Under the pieces are notes generated by a model. That model was not told the DNA's origin, did not search any database, and saw only the letters and a program-made list of their open reading frames with translations. 64,000 nt of DNA, taken from NCBI GenBank assembly GCA_002049455.2, contig KV918766.1:558001-622000 (forward strand), read 5' to 3'. The position numbers and the translations under genes are program-made. The first letter of the stretch is position 1. Each line of letters opens with the position of its first letter. Source of the DNA: Porphyra umbilicalis (lineage: Eukaryota; Rhodophyta; Bangiophyceae; Bangiales; Bangiaceae). Below are positions 33,032 to 43,295 of this stretch, one piece after another.

Positions 33032-34302
33032 TCACCGCTGCCCCCACATCTTGGCCGCCGACGCAAACGCCGACGGCGCGGCCTCCTCCTCCTCCCCCGT
33101 CGGCGTCTTGGCCTCAAACAGCTGGGTGGCTTTGCCAAACCGCGCTTCCAACGGCTCCTCGGGCGCGGCGGCGGCGGCGTCGCCGCCGCCAGTGGCAGCC
33201 GCAGCGCCGTCGCCCGCGTCACCGGCGGCACCGGCGTTGCCACCGCCATCCTCGCCGCCGCCGCCGCCGCCACCCCCACCCCCACCACCGCCGCCGCCGC
33301 CGCCCCCACCGCCGCCGCCCCCATCCCCGGCGGGCGCGTCGGCCGAAAAGCGGCGGCTGGCCGCAGAGAAGCGCTCCCGCACGCTCCCCACGCCGCCGGC
33401 CGCGTCCCCCCCCCCCCTACCGCCATTGGTGGCGCCGTCACCGTCGCCCGCCCCCGCCGCTGCGGCGGCGGCCGACGCCTTGGCCCACCCGCCCGCCGCC
33501 GCGTGGGCGCCCGGCACGCCCGCCGCGCGCGCGGCGCGGGCGGTGGCGGCTTCGACCTTGGCCGCCGCGTCCATGCGCGCCGCGCGTTCGGCAACGGCCG
33601 ACAGGGCGCCGTCGCCGTCGGCGGCGCCCGCCGAGCCGCCGCCGCGCCCGCCGCCGCCGCCGCCGCCGCGGCCGCCCCCGCGGGCGGCGGGGGCCGCTTT
33701 TTCCAACCGCGCCATCGCGGCGGCCACGGAGCTGAGGGCGCCATCCCCATCGTCGTCGCCGCCGCCGCCGCCGCTGCCGCCGCGGCCGCGGCCGCCGCCA
33801 CCCCCCGGCCCGCCGCCCTCCTTGGAGCGGAACGCTTCGGCGGCCGACGCAAAGCGCGTCGGCGCCGCCGCCGCGTCGTCACCGTCGCCGCCCCCGTCCT
33901 CGGCCGCCGCCCGCGCGGCGGTCGCCCACGAAGGGGGCGTGGAGAAGCGGCGGGCGGCTTGGCCGACGCCGCCGCCGCCGCCGCCGCCGCCCCTCGCGTC
34001 GGCGCCCTCCTTGGCCGCCGCCGGGGTCGGGGGCGGCTTGGCCGCCCCCGCCCCCCCACCGCCCGGCGTGCCCGCCCGCCCCGGCCGGGCGGCCTTTTTG
34101 CCGCCCGGCGGTGGGGGCGAGTCAAACCGCGACGCGATGCCCGCAATCGCCGCCGACGGTGCCTTGGCGGCGGTGGCGGTGGGGGCGTGGAACTTGGCGG
34201 CGAGGCCCGCGACCGCCGACGGCGGGGGGGCCGACGTGGGCGCGTCAAAGCGGGCGGTGCGCGACGCGAGGCTCCCGGGGGGGTCGCCGGCGGGGACACC
34301 AT
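33032..34302 (-). CDS. Low-complexity protein with repeated R/K-F-x-x-[AP] motifs, unknown function
   Basis: The ATG at 34302 has strong context (GCACCATGG). Its frame shifts after about ten codons at a run of seven G (34277-34283); read across it, the protein is about 423 residues and ends SAFASAAKMWGQR. Between Gly- and Ala-runs a short motif recurs every 20-60 residues: RFDAPT, KFHAPT, RFDSPP, RFSTPP, RFASAAEAF, RFSAASRRF, RFGKATQLF. Each is preceded by Ala/Ser two to four residues before. A run of about 23 Gly lies near residue 350. Such evenly spaced short motifs in a disordered chain suggest a multivalent linker. I recognise no family. It is transcribed divergently from the kanadaptin gene. 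Confidence 0.6.
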
Positions 34303-35042
34303 GGTGCCGTCGAGGTGAGGTGGGGGGGGGGGGGGTTGGAGACGAGTGGGAATGAGGGGGTGGGGCAGGGGGGGGGAAGAGGGGGAAGAGCCCGCTCCAA
34401 GTGGCAAGGTGCCAGACGAGCCGACGGCCGCGACGGGGACGGCGGCGGCGGCGGCGGCGGCAATGGGCACGCCACTCGGCGGACCGAGCCGACTCGACCG
34501 CAGGCGGGCGGGGCGCCTGCCAGCACCACAACGGGTGAGCGGCGGGACAGAGGCGGGGCGGGCGGCGTGGACACGGGCCCAGGGGGTGGCCGCCACCACG
34601 CCGGGGCTCCCCTCGCCGTCGACCAGAGGCGTCCCACGGGGGAGGGGGGTGCGCCGGCGTGACCGGGCCGCCACGGGCTCGCTGCGGCGTCGACCCCCCC
34701 GCCGCAGCCCGCTTGGAGGGCGGCCGACGCGCCTCGCGGCGCGGCGTGTCGGGTAGACGAGCCGCCTGGCAGTGTGTAAGCCCGTTCCCGCCCCATCCCC
34801 TGCATGCGCGTGGCTTGAAAGCTGTAATCACGGCACGACAGGCGAGTTTGTAGGTCAACTACAGCACGTAGTTGTCGTCGACACGGCCGGCCCCTCGACT
34901 GCGCGCGATGGGCACGCGACCGCGGTCCCGGCCGGGACGCTGCCCCCACCGCGCTGCCGCCGGCTCCCGCCCCCCCCGCCCCCCCCGACGGACCGAGCGG
35001 GGCGCCCCCCCCCCCCCCCCTCCATTCTATTTTTTCGCCGCC
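34303..35042. promoter_or_regulatory. Divergent upstream region
   Basis: The 740 bases between two divergent start codons hold both promoters. A lower-GC patch near 34800-34880 (TGTAATCACGGC, TTTGTAGGTCAACTACAGCACGTAGTTGT) contains the imperfect palindrome CAACTACAGCACGTAGTTG. A run of C followed by TTCTATTTTTTCG immediately precedes the kanadaptin ATG. Confidence 0.45.
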
Positions 35043-36372
35043 ATGACGACGGCCGACCCGCCAACGCCGTCGCCGCGGCCCGGACGGCCGCCCCGCCCGC
35101 CGGCGCGGCGGCCGCGCTTTGCCCCCGCCCCGCCGCCCGCCGCGCCGCCGCTGCCGCCTGCGTCGCGGGGCGGGGCGGCGGCGGGCGCCCGCCCGCCCCG
35201 CGGTCGGTCCAGCACGGCCGCAGCGGCCGCCGCGCGGCCGCCCCCCCCCCCCAAGCCAGACGCGGCGGCAGCGTCCACCCCCCCGGCGGTCCGTGACGCC
35301 GCCGCTGCCGGCGACGGCGGCGGCGGCGCCGCCGCCGCCGCGGCAGCGCCGCCACCGCCGCCGCCGCCCGCCGCGGCGGCCTACACCCCCCCCACGTGGG
35401 CGTCGGCGGCGGCGGCGCGGGCCCTCTCCCTCACCGTCATCCGGCAGCGGGCGCCCGTCGACGCCGTCTCGTGGCCGCCCGACCGCACCTACGTGACGCT
35501 CGGCCGCGACGGGGGCGTCGACGTGACCGCCGCGCACCCGAGCATCAGCCGCCTGCACTGCGTCTTCCAAGCCGGCTGGGGGGAGGTTGCGGCCACCACC
35601 CACAGCGGCACGGGGGGCGGCGGCGACGCCGACGGCGTGGCGGCAGACGCGGGAGCCGACGGCGGCGGCGGCGGCGGCGGCGGCGAGGCAGGCGGGGCGG
35701 CCGACGCCCGCCCGGGCGTGGCGGCAGTGTGGGATGCGGGGTCTGCCAACGGCTCGACCGTCAATGGCAAGCGCGTGCCGCCGCGCGCGTGGGTGCGCCT
35801 CCGCCTCGGCGACGTGGTCGGCGTCGGCGGCAGCAGCCGCCTGTACGTGCTGACGGGCGGTGATGGGATTGGGGCGGGTGCGGCGGCGGCGGCGGCGGCG
35901 CCCCGTCGGCCGACGGCGGCGGCGGCGACGCGGCGCGGCGGCGGCGGGCGGGCGGGGGCGGGGCGCCACGCCGACGGCCCAGACGGGGGGGGCGACGTGA
36001 GTTGGGGCATTGCCGACGATGATGAGGCGATTGCGGCGCACGAGGCGGCGGAAGCCGCCGCCGACGGCGACGGCGACGGCGACAGCGACGATGGCGGCGA
36101 CGGTAGCGACGACGGCGGCGGCGGGTTCGGCCCGGGCGGGCGGGAGGCGCTCGGCGACACGCCCGCGGCCGCAACGGTGCGGCGGCGGGTGGCCAAACTC
36201 GGCAACCTCCGCGCCGAAGCCGCCGCGCTCGCCGCCAAAGCCGAGGCCGCCACCCCGACGGCGGGGCAGGCCGCCCGCGCAGCGTCGTTGCAAGTGTCCA
36301 TGGCCGCCGCGGCGGCGGCGCTCGCGACCGCGCGGGCGGCGGTGCGGGCGGAGGGGGGGGGGGGGCGCCGGT

Positions 36373-36414
<42 letters not shown>

Positions 36415-36794
36415 GCGTGGACAGTGGGGGGGGTGGCGACGGTGGCGGCGCGGGCGCGACCGCCGCCGACGCGGCGGGCGTGCCATCCGACGAGGATGTG
36501 GCCGAGGCGGCGCCCGTGGGCGCGTTTGCCGCCACCGCGGGCACCGCCGCGCCCGCCGTCGAGTCGGAAGCGACGCTGCGGCCGCGCCTCGCCGCCGCCC
36601 GCGCCGCCGCCCGCCGCGCGGCGGATGCGGTCAAGGTCGCGGCCGCACCCGACCCGGCATCGGCCAGCCGCCGCGGCGGCGGCGGCGGCGGCGGCTGTGG
36701 GCGGGGTGCGGCGGCCGAGGCGGCCGAGGAGGACCCCCTCGACGCCTACATGCGCGCCGCGGCGGCGGGGGTGGCGGCGGAGCGGGTGGCGGCC

Positions 36795-36825
<31 letters not shown>

Positions 36826-36920
36826 AAGTCACCCGCCTCGAAGCGCTGTGGGCGGTCGTGACGGACGGGGCGGTGTGGGCTGCCGAGGGGGGGGGGGGGA
36901 AGCGCCAGCGGACGCGCTAG
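35043..36920 (+). CDS. Kanadaptin (SLC4A1AP) homologue, FHA-domain protein
   Basis: The ATG at 35043 has strong context (CGCCGCCATGACG). One exon, 625 residues. After a disordered Pro-rich N-terminus lies an FHA domain, a phosphothreonine-binding fold, with YVTLGRDGGVDV, HPSISRLHCVFQ, DAGSANGSTVNGKRV and LGDVVGVGGSSRLYVLTGG. The last stretch closely matches the G-G-S-[ST]-R-L-x-x-L-x-G signature of kanadaptin. It continues with DVSWGIADDDEA, the kanadaptin-type V-S-W-G-[MI] motif, then an acidic region, an Ala-rich helical part and DPLDAYMRAA near the end, which also occurs in the family. The C-terminus KRQRTR is a likely nuclear signal. Kanadaptin is nuclear and linked to RNA processing complexes. 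Long Gly-runs are in frame here. Confidence 0.87.
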
Positions 36921-38857
36921 GCCGGGCGCACGCGCGCGTTGGCAGAGGGAGGGGGAGGAGGGGGGGCTGGCTGCGCCCTTTTTGAGCCTGTGCGCTGTGG
37001 CGCGGCACGGTTGAGCGAGGACGGCAGGCGGCGGCGCGGGTTCCTTGTTCTTCTCTCCTGCGCCGCAGGGCTCTGGGTGGAACTACAGCCGTTCTCTCAA
37101 AAACCTCGCACGCCAACTGTTGCACCACTCTGACAAATCGGCCTCTGCGACTCCGTGAAGAACGGCTGTACGGGGTGGCGTACATTGGGTGCACCCGCCA
37201 CACTTTGTGCTTCCATGCAGAAAACGAGCCACTATCCGTCTGACCCCAATTTCCCTGGCCCTTAGGACAGGGTGCTCTCGAAGTGTAGTGATGCACACAT
37301 ATACTTAGATCAAGATACTTGCTCTCCGTTTCAGAGGTGGCAGTCTGCATTCGTGTCCTCAGGGATCTGAGGGCGTGTCAGCGTTGGAAGGGTCGCGATG
37401 ACGCTAAAAGCGAATAGAGTTACGCGGCTGAGAAGGACTGTCCTGCCACAAGGGTCACAGGGCCCGGACGGCGCCTGCCCCCCTACCCCCCCCCACCGCC
37501 CCGAGTTGCGCGCGGCGACCGCGCGCAGTGACTTCCGGGGTTAAACGCGCCCACGATGACCCGCGGGTGACCGTGCCTGCGCGCCGGCTTTTGTTGCGGC
37601 GGCTCGTCCGCGGTTTCTGAAGCCATCGAGCGGCGCTGTTAGAGGCGTCCCGCCGCGTGCGGTCGGACCCACCCGCCCGCCCGTGCGTCGTGTCGGCCGC
37701 CGTGCCCGCCGTGCGCAGGTGCGCTGCGCGGCGGAGTGACGGCCCCTCCTGTGGGCGTCGCGCGACGCTGGCGGGCACCCGCCGCTGCGGTGGCGGCGGC
37801 GGCACTCCTTTCCCCGCCTCACGCGCCCCCCGCCACGGCAACGTGGCTGTACGTGCCCTCGTACGCGCTCGCGGCTATGGAGCCGGCCGGCGTGCCCGGT
37901 GTCGATGCGTCGCCGAGCGCGCTACCGCCCTGAAGTCCAGGGTATTGCACGCACGTGCCTGGATCTTAACAAAAGGCCTCTGATGAAGGCTTAATTTAAT
38001 CCCCGCCGGAAAAGAAAAATATGGCTCGCCTCAGGACAGCCTCGCGGGGTCGGGGATCTTTTCTGTTTCCGCTGGGGCACTCCCGTTCTCCTGCTGGAAA
38101 ATGCACCCAAGAAAATGTCTGTATGTACCAGTTCTGCACACGATGATTTCTCAAACGAGAACGGCGCGGAATCGTACATTACAGTCAGGAAAGCTTACTA
38201 CAAATGGAGTATTTGATCATTTGGGAGCCCCCGAGTTCCCATCCCGGTGTCGCCTGCCACGAACCCCGGTATTCGTAGGGTTGACGGGGATGCAAGGATC
38301 TTGTCAAGGCTGCGTCAAGGCTGATAGGGGGGGGGAGAAGATTCAGAATCTGGGACGGGGAGGTGGGCGGGTCTGATCGATGGGGGGAGCACCAGCGGTT
38401 TTGCTCCCCACCGCTCGGACCATCCTATGCGTTAAGAAATGCGCTGCTGAGGTCACCCGTCCTGACCCGACCTGTTGGCTTGGCTGCGCGACCACGTCTG
38501 GCCGCGGACTCGTTGCTCGTGCTCGAGCGTGCGCCCGCCCGGGTTGCGCGCGCCCGCGTGCACCGATCTCGCCTTCTCCTGCCACCCTCCGCAGCGACCG
38601 TCGCGCGTCTCCACGGCCGATCCCCATCCTCGCGCATCCGCGCCCTTCCCCCCCCCTCTCTCTTGTCCCGCGACTGCTCCGCCACCAATTCACCCAACCT
38701 ACCCGCCCCACACGTCGAAGACGCCACGCCAAGTTGCAGCCGCCAACGATATTCGTCAAGTCGCGCCCCCGTCCCCCGCCCCCCCCTCCCGCTCCGCCCG
38801 ACCCCCTTCCTTCCCCCGATTGATTGACGCACGAGTGGTGGCAACTTGGCCACGAGC
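36921..38857. other. Gene-free region with a dispersed repeat
   Basis: Apart from the 0.7-kb repeat listed separately, it contains a lower-GC stretch (37940-38330) with GTCAAGGCTGCGTCAAGGCTGA near its end. After that comes the pyrimidine-rich leader of the next gene (38600-38820, with CCCCCCTCTCTCTTGTCC). No gene is visible. Confidence 0.4.
37252..37963 (-). repeat. 0.7-kb dispersed repeat, copy 1
   Basis: It matches the reverse complement of 62687-63390 over its whole length with perhaps 80-85 percent identity by eye, and similarity stops on both sides. The ends read TCCAGGCACGTG and GGCCAGGGA (orientation of copy 2), with only weak inverted symmetry, so I cannot place it in a transposon superfamily. 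The inside is GC-rich and carries no plausible gene. Greater divergence than the 1.82-kb pair means an older duplication. Confidence 0.65.
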
Positions 38858-41746
38858 ATGTCGTCGTTAGAGGACTTGGGCTCGGTCGGCCACGCGTTGT
38901 CGGCGCTGAGCTACGGCCGCGACACGGCGGCATGCTGCGCCGCCGAGATGGCGGTGCACGCGTGCGAGCAAGTATCGCGGTCAACGCGCGGGGACCTCGT
39001 GTTGTTTCTCATGGCCGCCCCGGCCAACGGGCGAAGCGCCGTGGTATTGTATGGGGGGCAGCATGCTCAAGGGTGCGACAGCGCGCAGCAGAACAATATC
39101 GCAACGGGGATGCGCTTAATCATGGGCAGCCTGCGGGCCGCTCCGCCGCCCTCTGTCTTCAATCCGATCGGCCCGTCCATCAGGCGCCCTGATTCTTCTC
39201 CTCGAAGCGGCACGTCGGCGGCCAGTCGTCAGTCTCCTGTCTCGGGAACCTCCGCGCCTGTAGAAGACTCTGATCGTCTCCACTTGGCGAGCGGTCTCCC
39301 ACGATCGACACCGTCGGGGGCTCCTCGCAGGCCGGAGGCATCTCGCAGGTCGAGTACCGCCGGACAAGCGCGACCGCTCTTGCCCGCCGTCGCAGCACGT
39401 CGGCCGATGGCACCGTTCCCTGGCCTGCTCACGTTTTCCCCTATGGTCGGGGCCAACTTTCAGCTGGACCGCTCCAAGATCAGTGAGATTGAAAACAACA
39501 ACAAGGTCATCGTGCCGGAGTTTTTGAGCGTCTCCTTGCTCGGTCGCTTGCGGGAGCGCATTGCCCACGACCGGCCGCTGTGCAAGCACTTCTTGAAGCT
39601 GATCCGGCACACCGTCACCGAGTTTCTCAAACAACTGCCGCCTGGGAGTCGCGGTTCTGCGTCCGCGAACAAGTACGAGTCAATGACGCCCGTCGCGGTC
39701 TCCAAGGTGGCCATCGTCTACATGGACGGCGGTGAGAAGAAGACCGCCGTCGCGCCCATGCTGACGAACACCAGCAGCGTGGACACCGTCAAGTTTCTGG
39801 GGCTCCTTTGCTACATGGTCCACATCAAGGATGCAGCGTACCTGTGGCTCGTCGAGGAGTTTTGCGCGGGCGTTGAGGTGCCAACAATCGCCAAAAGCAA
39901 GCCGTCCGCGAAGGACGTCGACCAGGCAGCTATGGGCGGGGCGGGATCGGCTGCGTCTGCGGGCAACGGCAACACGGCGAGGGAGAATGAGGCAGGCACC
40001 CCCCCTCCGCCGGTGGCCGGCGGAAACGGCGGCTCGGTAGGGTTGATTGGAGCGGGGATGGGGGCGGGTTTACCTCCCTCAACGACGGCCGCAGGCGGCA
40101 GCGTCTTAGCGGGTGGTGTCGGCGCGGCGACGACGGCCCCACCAGCGGCGGCGGCCGCAGTCGGCGGTGGCTTGGCGGGCGGTGTCGGCGCGGGGGCGCC
40201 AGTCGCACCGGCGGCGGCGGCCGCACGCAGCGGTGGCTTGGCGGGGGGTGTCGAGGGGGGGACGACTGCCCCACCGGCGGCGGCGGCCGCAGTCGGAGGT
40301 GGTTTGGCGGGGCGTGTCGGGGCGGGGGCGACGGTCCCACCGGCCGCGGCGGCCGCAGTCGGAGGTGGCTTGGCGGGGCGTGTCGGGGCGGGGGCGGCCG
40401 CCCCACCGGCGGCGGCGGCCGCAGTCGGCGATGGCTTGGCGGGGGTTGTCGGCGGGGGAGCGACCGCCCCACCGGTGGCGGCGGCCGCACTCGGCGGTGG
40501 CTTGTCAAGGGTTTCTGGCGAGGAGGCGACCGCCCCACCGGCGGTGGCGGCCGCAGTCGGCGGTGGCTTGGCGGGTGGTGTCGGGGCGAGGGCGACAGTC
40601 GCACCGGCGGCGGCGGCTGCACGCAGCGGTGGCTTGGCGGGGGGTGTCGAGGGGGGGGCGACCGCCCCACCGGCGGTGGCGGCCGCGGTCGGCGGTGGCT
40701 TGGCGGGCGGTGTTGGGTCGGGGGCGACAGTCGCACCGGCGGCGGCGGCCGCACGCAGCGGTGGCTTGGCGGGGGATGTCGAGGGGGGGGCGACCGCCCC
40801 ACCGGCGGTGGCGGCCGCAGTCGGCGGAGGTTTGGCGTTGGTCGTCTCGGGGAGGGCCGTTCAAGGCCCTGAGTCCGGCCTTGCCTGTGTCGGCGGGCAA
40901 GAGCGCTGCCAGCTTTTGGCGGATGATGCAGTTGTCGCGTCTGGTGTCGCTCTTCCGATGCGCTCGCATTGCGGTCGTGATGCCGTACCCCTCAGCCTTT
41001 TGGCTGTCCACGACGTCAAAGTCGTGGAGGGGCACGGAGAGTACGCGTACCGTTTTGCGGCGAATGCGTCCACTAATTCTGATGGCGGTGAGGCCGGGGG
41101 GGTATCAGCTGTCATCGAACCTGATCTGCAGGAAGCCAGCGGCAACTTGTTACGTGGTGGATCGCAGCGAACGCTCGGAGCTGCAGCCGTTGGCAGTGCA
41201 GTACTTCTCTGGCAGGTGAAAGACATTGGGTAAGGACAAGCCTCTGAAGACGGCGGGGGGGAGGGAACGTGCCTTGCTTCGGTTGTTGTGACCGACATCC
41301 GCAGCCTCTCTGACAGCTGTGCTTTCTACTCGCTCCTCTCGTCTTTTTTGCCCTTGTTTGACATGCCTTCCACCGTGAGTACATCCAGGCCTCGTTTGCA
41401 GATGTGGGACAGGCCGACGAGCAGCCGTCAGCGTGGCCGGCTGCTGGGCACCGCTGTTGTTTGGCGCTCGGCAGATCCAGCTGTTCGCCCAGAGCTTGTG
41501 AACATGGCCAGAAAGGCGGCGCCTGTGGTTGAGGTACTCGCTGTGTGTGTGGCAGAGGGGCGGGGCGCCGACATGTATCCGTTTTCGGCTTTGTTTTATC
41601 AGTCCACTATGTACGAGCGGTACCGAGTCGCCCACTTCGGGCGCCGTGACGTGCCTATCCACATGTCTGAGATTGGGGGAGAAGGCAGTGATGGATGTGT
41701 CACTCGTCAGGTTGTGCTCTGGGACAGCCGTTACCTTACTTCGTAG
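38858..41746 (+). CDS. Unknown protein with eleven 22-residue Gly/Ala/Pro repeats, probably two exons
   Basis: The ATG at 38858 (GAGCATGTCG) begins MSSLEDLGSVGHALSALSYG. The first ~370 residues are of mixed, ordered-looking composition. They include a Ser/Arg-rich linker and segments such as PEFLSVSLLGRLRERIAHDR and KFLGLLCYMVHIKDAAYLWL. Then follow about eleven 22-residue repeats and a unique tail. The first frame ends at 41233, but a CAG/GTGAAAG donor (41215) and a TTTGCAG acceptor (41401) join it in phase 0 to 41402-41746. This adds 115 ordered residues (GRLLGTAVVWRSADPAV, GADMYPFSALFYQSTMYERY), total about 900. The intron is inferred. No family is recognised. It lies in the same block as a helicase and a transposase-like gene. 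Confidence 0.6.
40090..40845 (+). repeat. 66-bp in-frame tandem repeat, about 11 copies
   Basis: Each unit encodes 22 residues of the form GGLAGGVGAGAxxAPPAAAAAV-G. Two subtypes alternate in part: units ending in ARS with VAP in the middle, and units ending in AVG with APP. Pairs of these (ARS then AVG) recur at least three times, so the array has a higher-order dimer. Unit length is a multiple of three, consistent with selection for an open frame. Confidence 0.8.
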
Positions 41747-41808
41747 CGTACAAGCTTCTTGCTATGATAGCGAATGATTTTGAACACCTACCGGTACTCC
41801 CGAAAACG

Positions 41809-43295
41809 TCACTCCGAACGGACGCTCTCATACCAGGCCAGCGCTGTGGCACTAGTCTTGACGTGGTCCCGCGTGAGACCACGCACGCGCAACGACGACA
41901 GCGAGACAGCCCGCGAAAGCGCCGCGTACGCCAACCCATCTAACGTCCACGACGTACAAGGGAAATCCACTGCTACCTTGCTAATAGTCATCCCCTGTGC
42001 ACGAGACACAGTCACCGCCCACGAAAGCAAGATGGGAACCTGCCAGCGACAAGCGAGCTCCTGCTCGTCCTCGTCCATCACCGAGAACTTGACCAGAGGC
42101 ATCGCTACAACCTCGTCGACGCCGTTAAACCTGCAGCAAACGGACTCCTCAGGAAGAAAAGAGCAGACCACACCGCGCGTGCCCGTCTTGACGACGCCAA
42201 ACGACATCGTGCACACGACCTGTGCGCCGACCTTGACCGTAACTGCAGCAGCCGCCACCTTGTTCAGGTCCGGGGGTTCCCGACGAGGCGCATCGTTGCT
42301 CGTCTGTGGTGGCATCTCGTCGCGGCAGGTGAACGTGCCGGTGGCTCCGATCATCGCCGTCAGCCGCTTCTTGTTGTATGCTTGAGCGTCACAAACTTTG
42401 GCTCGCAGATGCTGGAAGTTCGGCCAATCGTCGACGTCGTCTGTCCACGTAGAGTTGAGTACGGCCAAGTCCTCATCTCGACAGTCGCCCACCCGGAGAC
42501 GCGAAAGGATGGCGAGAAGGGGATCCTCCCCGGATTGACGGTGCTGCCCTGTGAGCTCGACGACGTCGCCATGAGCCGAAGAGAAGGTGTCATGCCAGGC
42601 GCGCTCAGAGCAGGCCCCTTTCTGCGTCGACTCATCGGTGACTCTGTAGGCAGGGAGCTGCAAGGGATCACCAGCAGCTAAGAAGAGAAAGGAAATAAGA
42701 AAGACGACAAAAGAAGAGAGTGCACGTCAGGCCTCGAAATTCGCCATGTATAGTCCGTACTCAGAGATAGACGACGTGATGCGTTCCAGAGAGCTCATCG
42801 GCCACGACCTCATAATGTACGTATGCAGTGAAGCACAACGGACAACATACCGAACACGATGCGGCCCCCAAAAGGCCGGCACTGCAGGGTCGGAGGCGCC
42901 AAGCGACGGAGCACATACTCCAGGCGGTCAAACCATCGGCCTGGAATTGTCGGGGCCTCATCAATCACAACGAGCCGAGCGGCATTAATGGCAGCCCGCG
43001 CCGGGGGGTTGGAGAGAATACGTGACAAAATGCGCTCCTTACTAACATCTCCAACCGAGACATGTAGGAGTGAAGAAACAGTCTGCCCACCCACCAGTTG
43101 GGCGGCAGAGCCCGCCCACGCCAGCACCACGACGGCTGAATGCCCCCACCGCTCCCGCGCGACGCCCACAATCAGCGATAGCAGGGTGCTCTTCCCGCAC
43201 CCAGCAGCGCCCACAGCGGCGACATTGCGCCCACCGAGAACTGAGCGGGCAACCAGCAGCTGGGATGAGTCCAGGCGAGCATGCGAGTGGGACAT
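41809..43295 (-). CDS. PIF1-family DNA helicase, short, two exons
   Basis: PIF1 proteins are 5'-3' superfamily-1B helicases. Exon 1 (43295-42851) carries Walker A GAAGCGKSTLL and Walker B VIDEAPTIPGRWFD. A 173-base intron (GTATG to CTTAG) follows. Exon 2 (42677-41809) resumes so that the joined sequence reads RIVFAAGDPLQLPAYRV, the conserved G-D-x-x-Q-L-P motif III. It ends with LSWAVTVSRAQGMTISKV and the late motif YAALSRAVSLSSLRV. All core motifs appear intact. Total 437 residues, nearly a bare helicase core. The ATG at 43295 (MSHSHARLDSSQLLVARSVL) is chosen because the Q-like motif follows directly. No Rep endonuclease is fused, so it is not a Helitron helicase as such. Its neighbourhood suggests a mobile-element or virus-derived helicase, not the housekeeping enzyme; this is inference. 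Confidence 0.88.

Noticed and set aside
32577-34355. Plus-strand open frames of nearly 600 codons
   Set aside because: They are antisense to the R/K-F repeat protein, Pro/Ser/Ala-rich only, and start without ATG context.
40041-40850. CRISPR-like array
   Set aside because: Units are contiguous 66-bp coding repeats with no spacers, in a eukaryotic gene.
41809-43295. Helitron
   Set aside because: There is a PIF1-type helicase, but no Rep/HUH nuclease is fused or nearby, and no Helitron-type 3' hairpin with CTRR end was seen.
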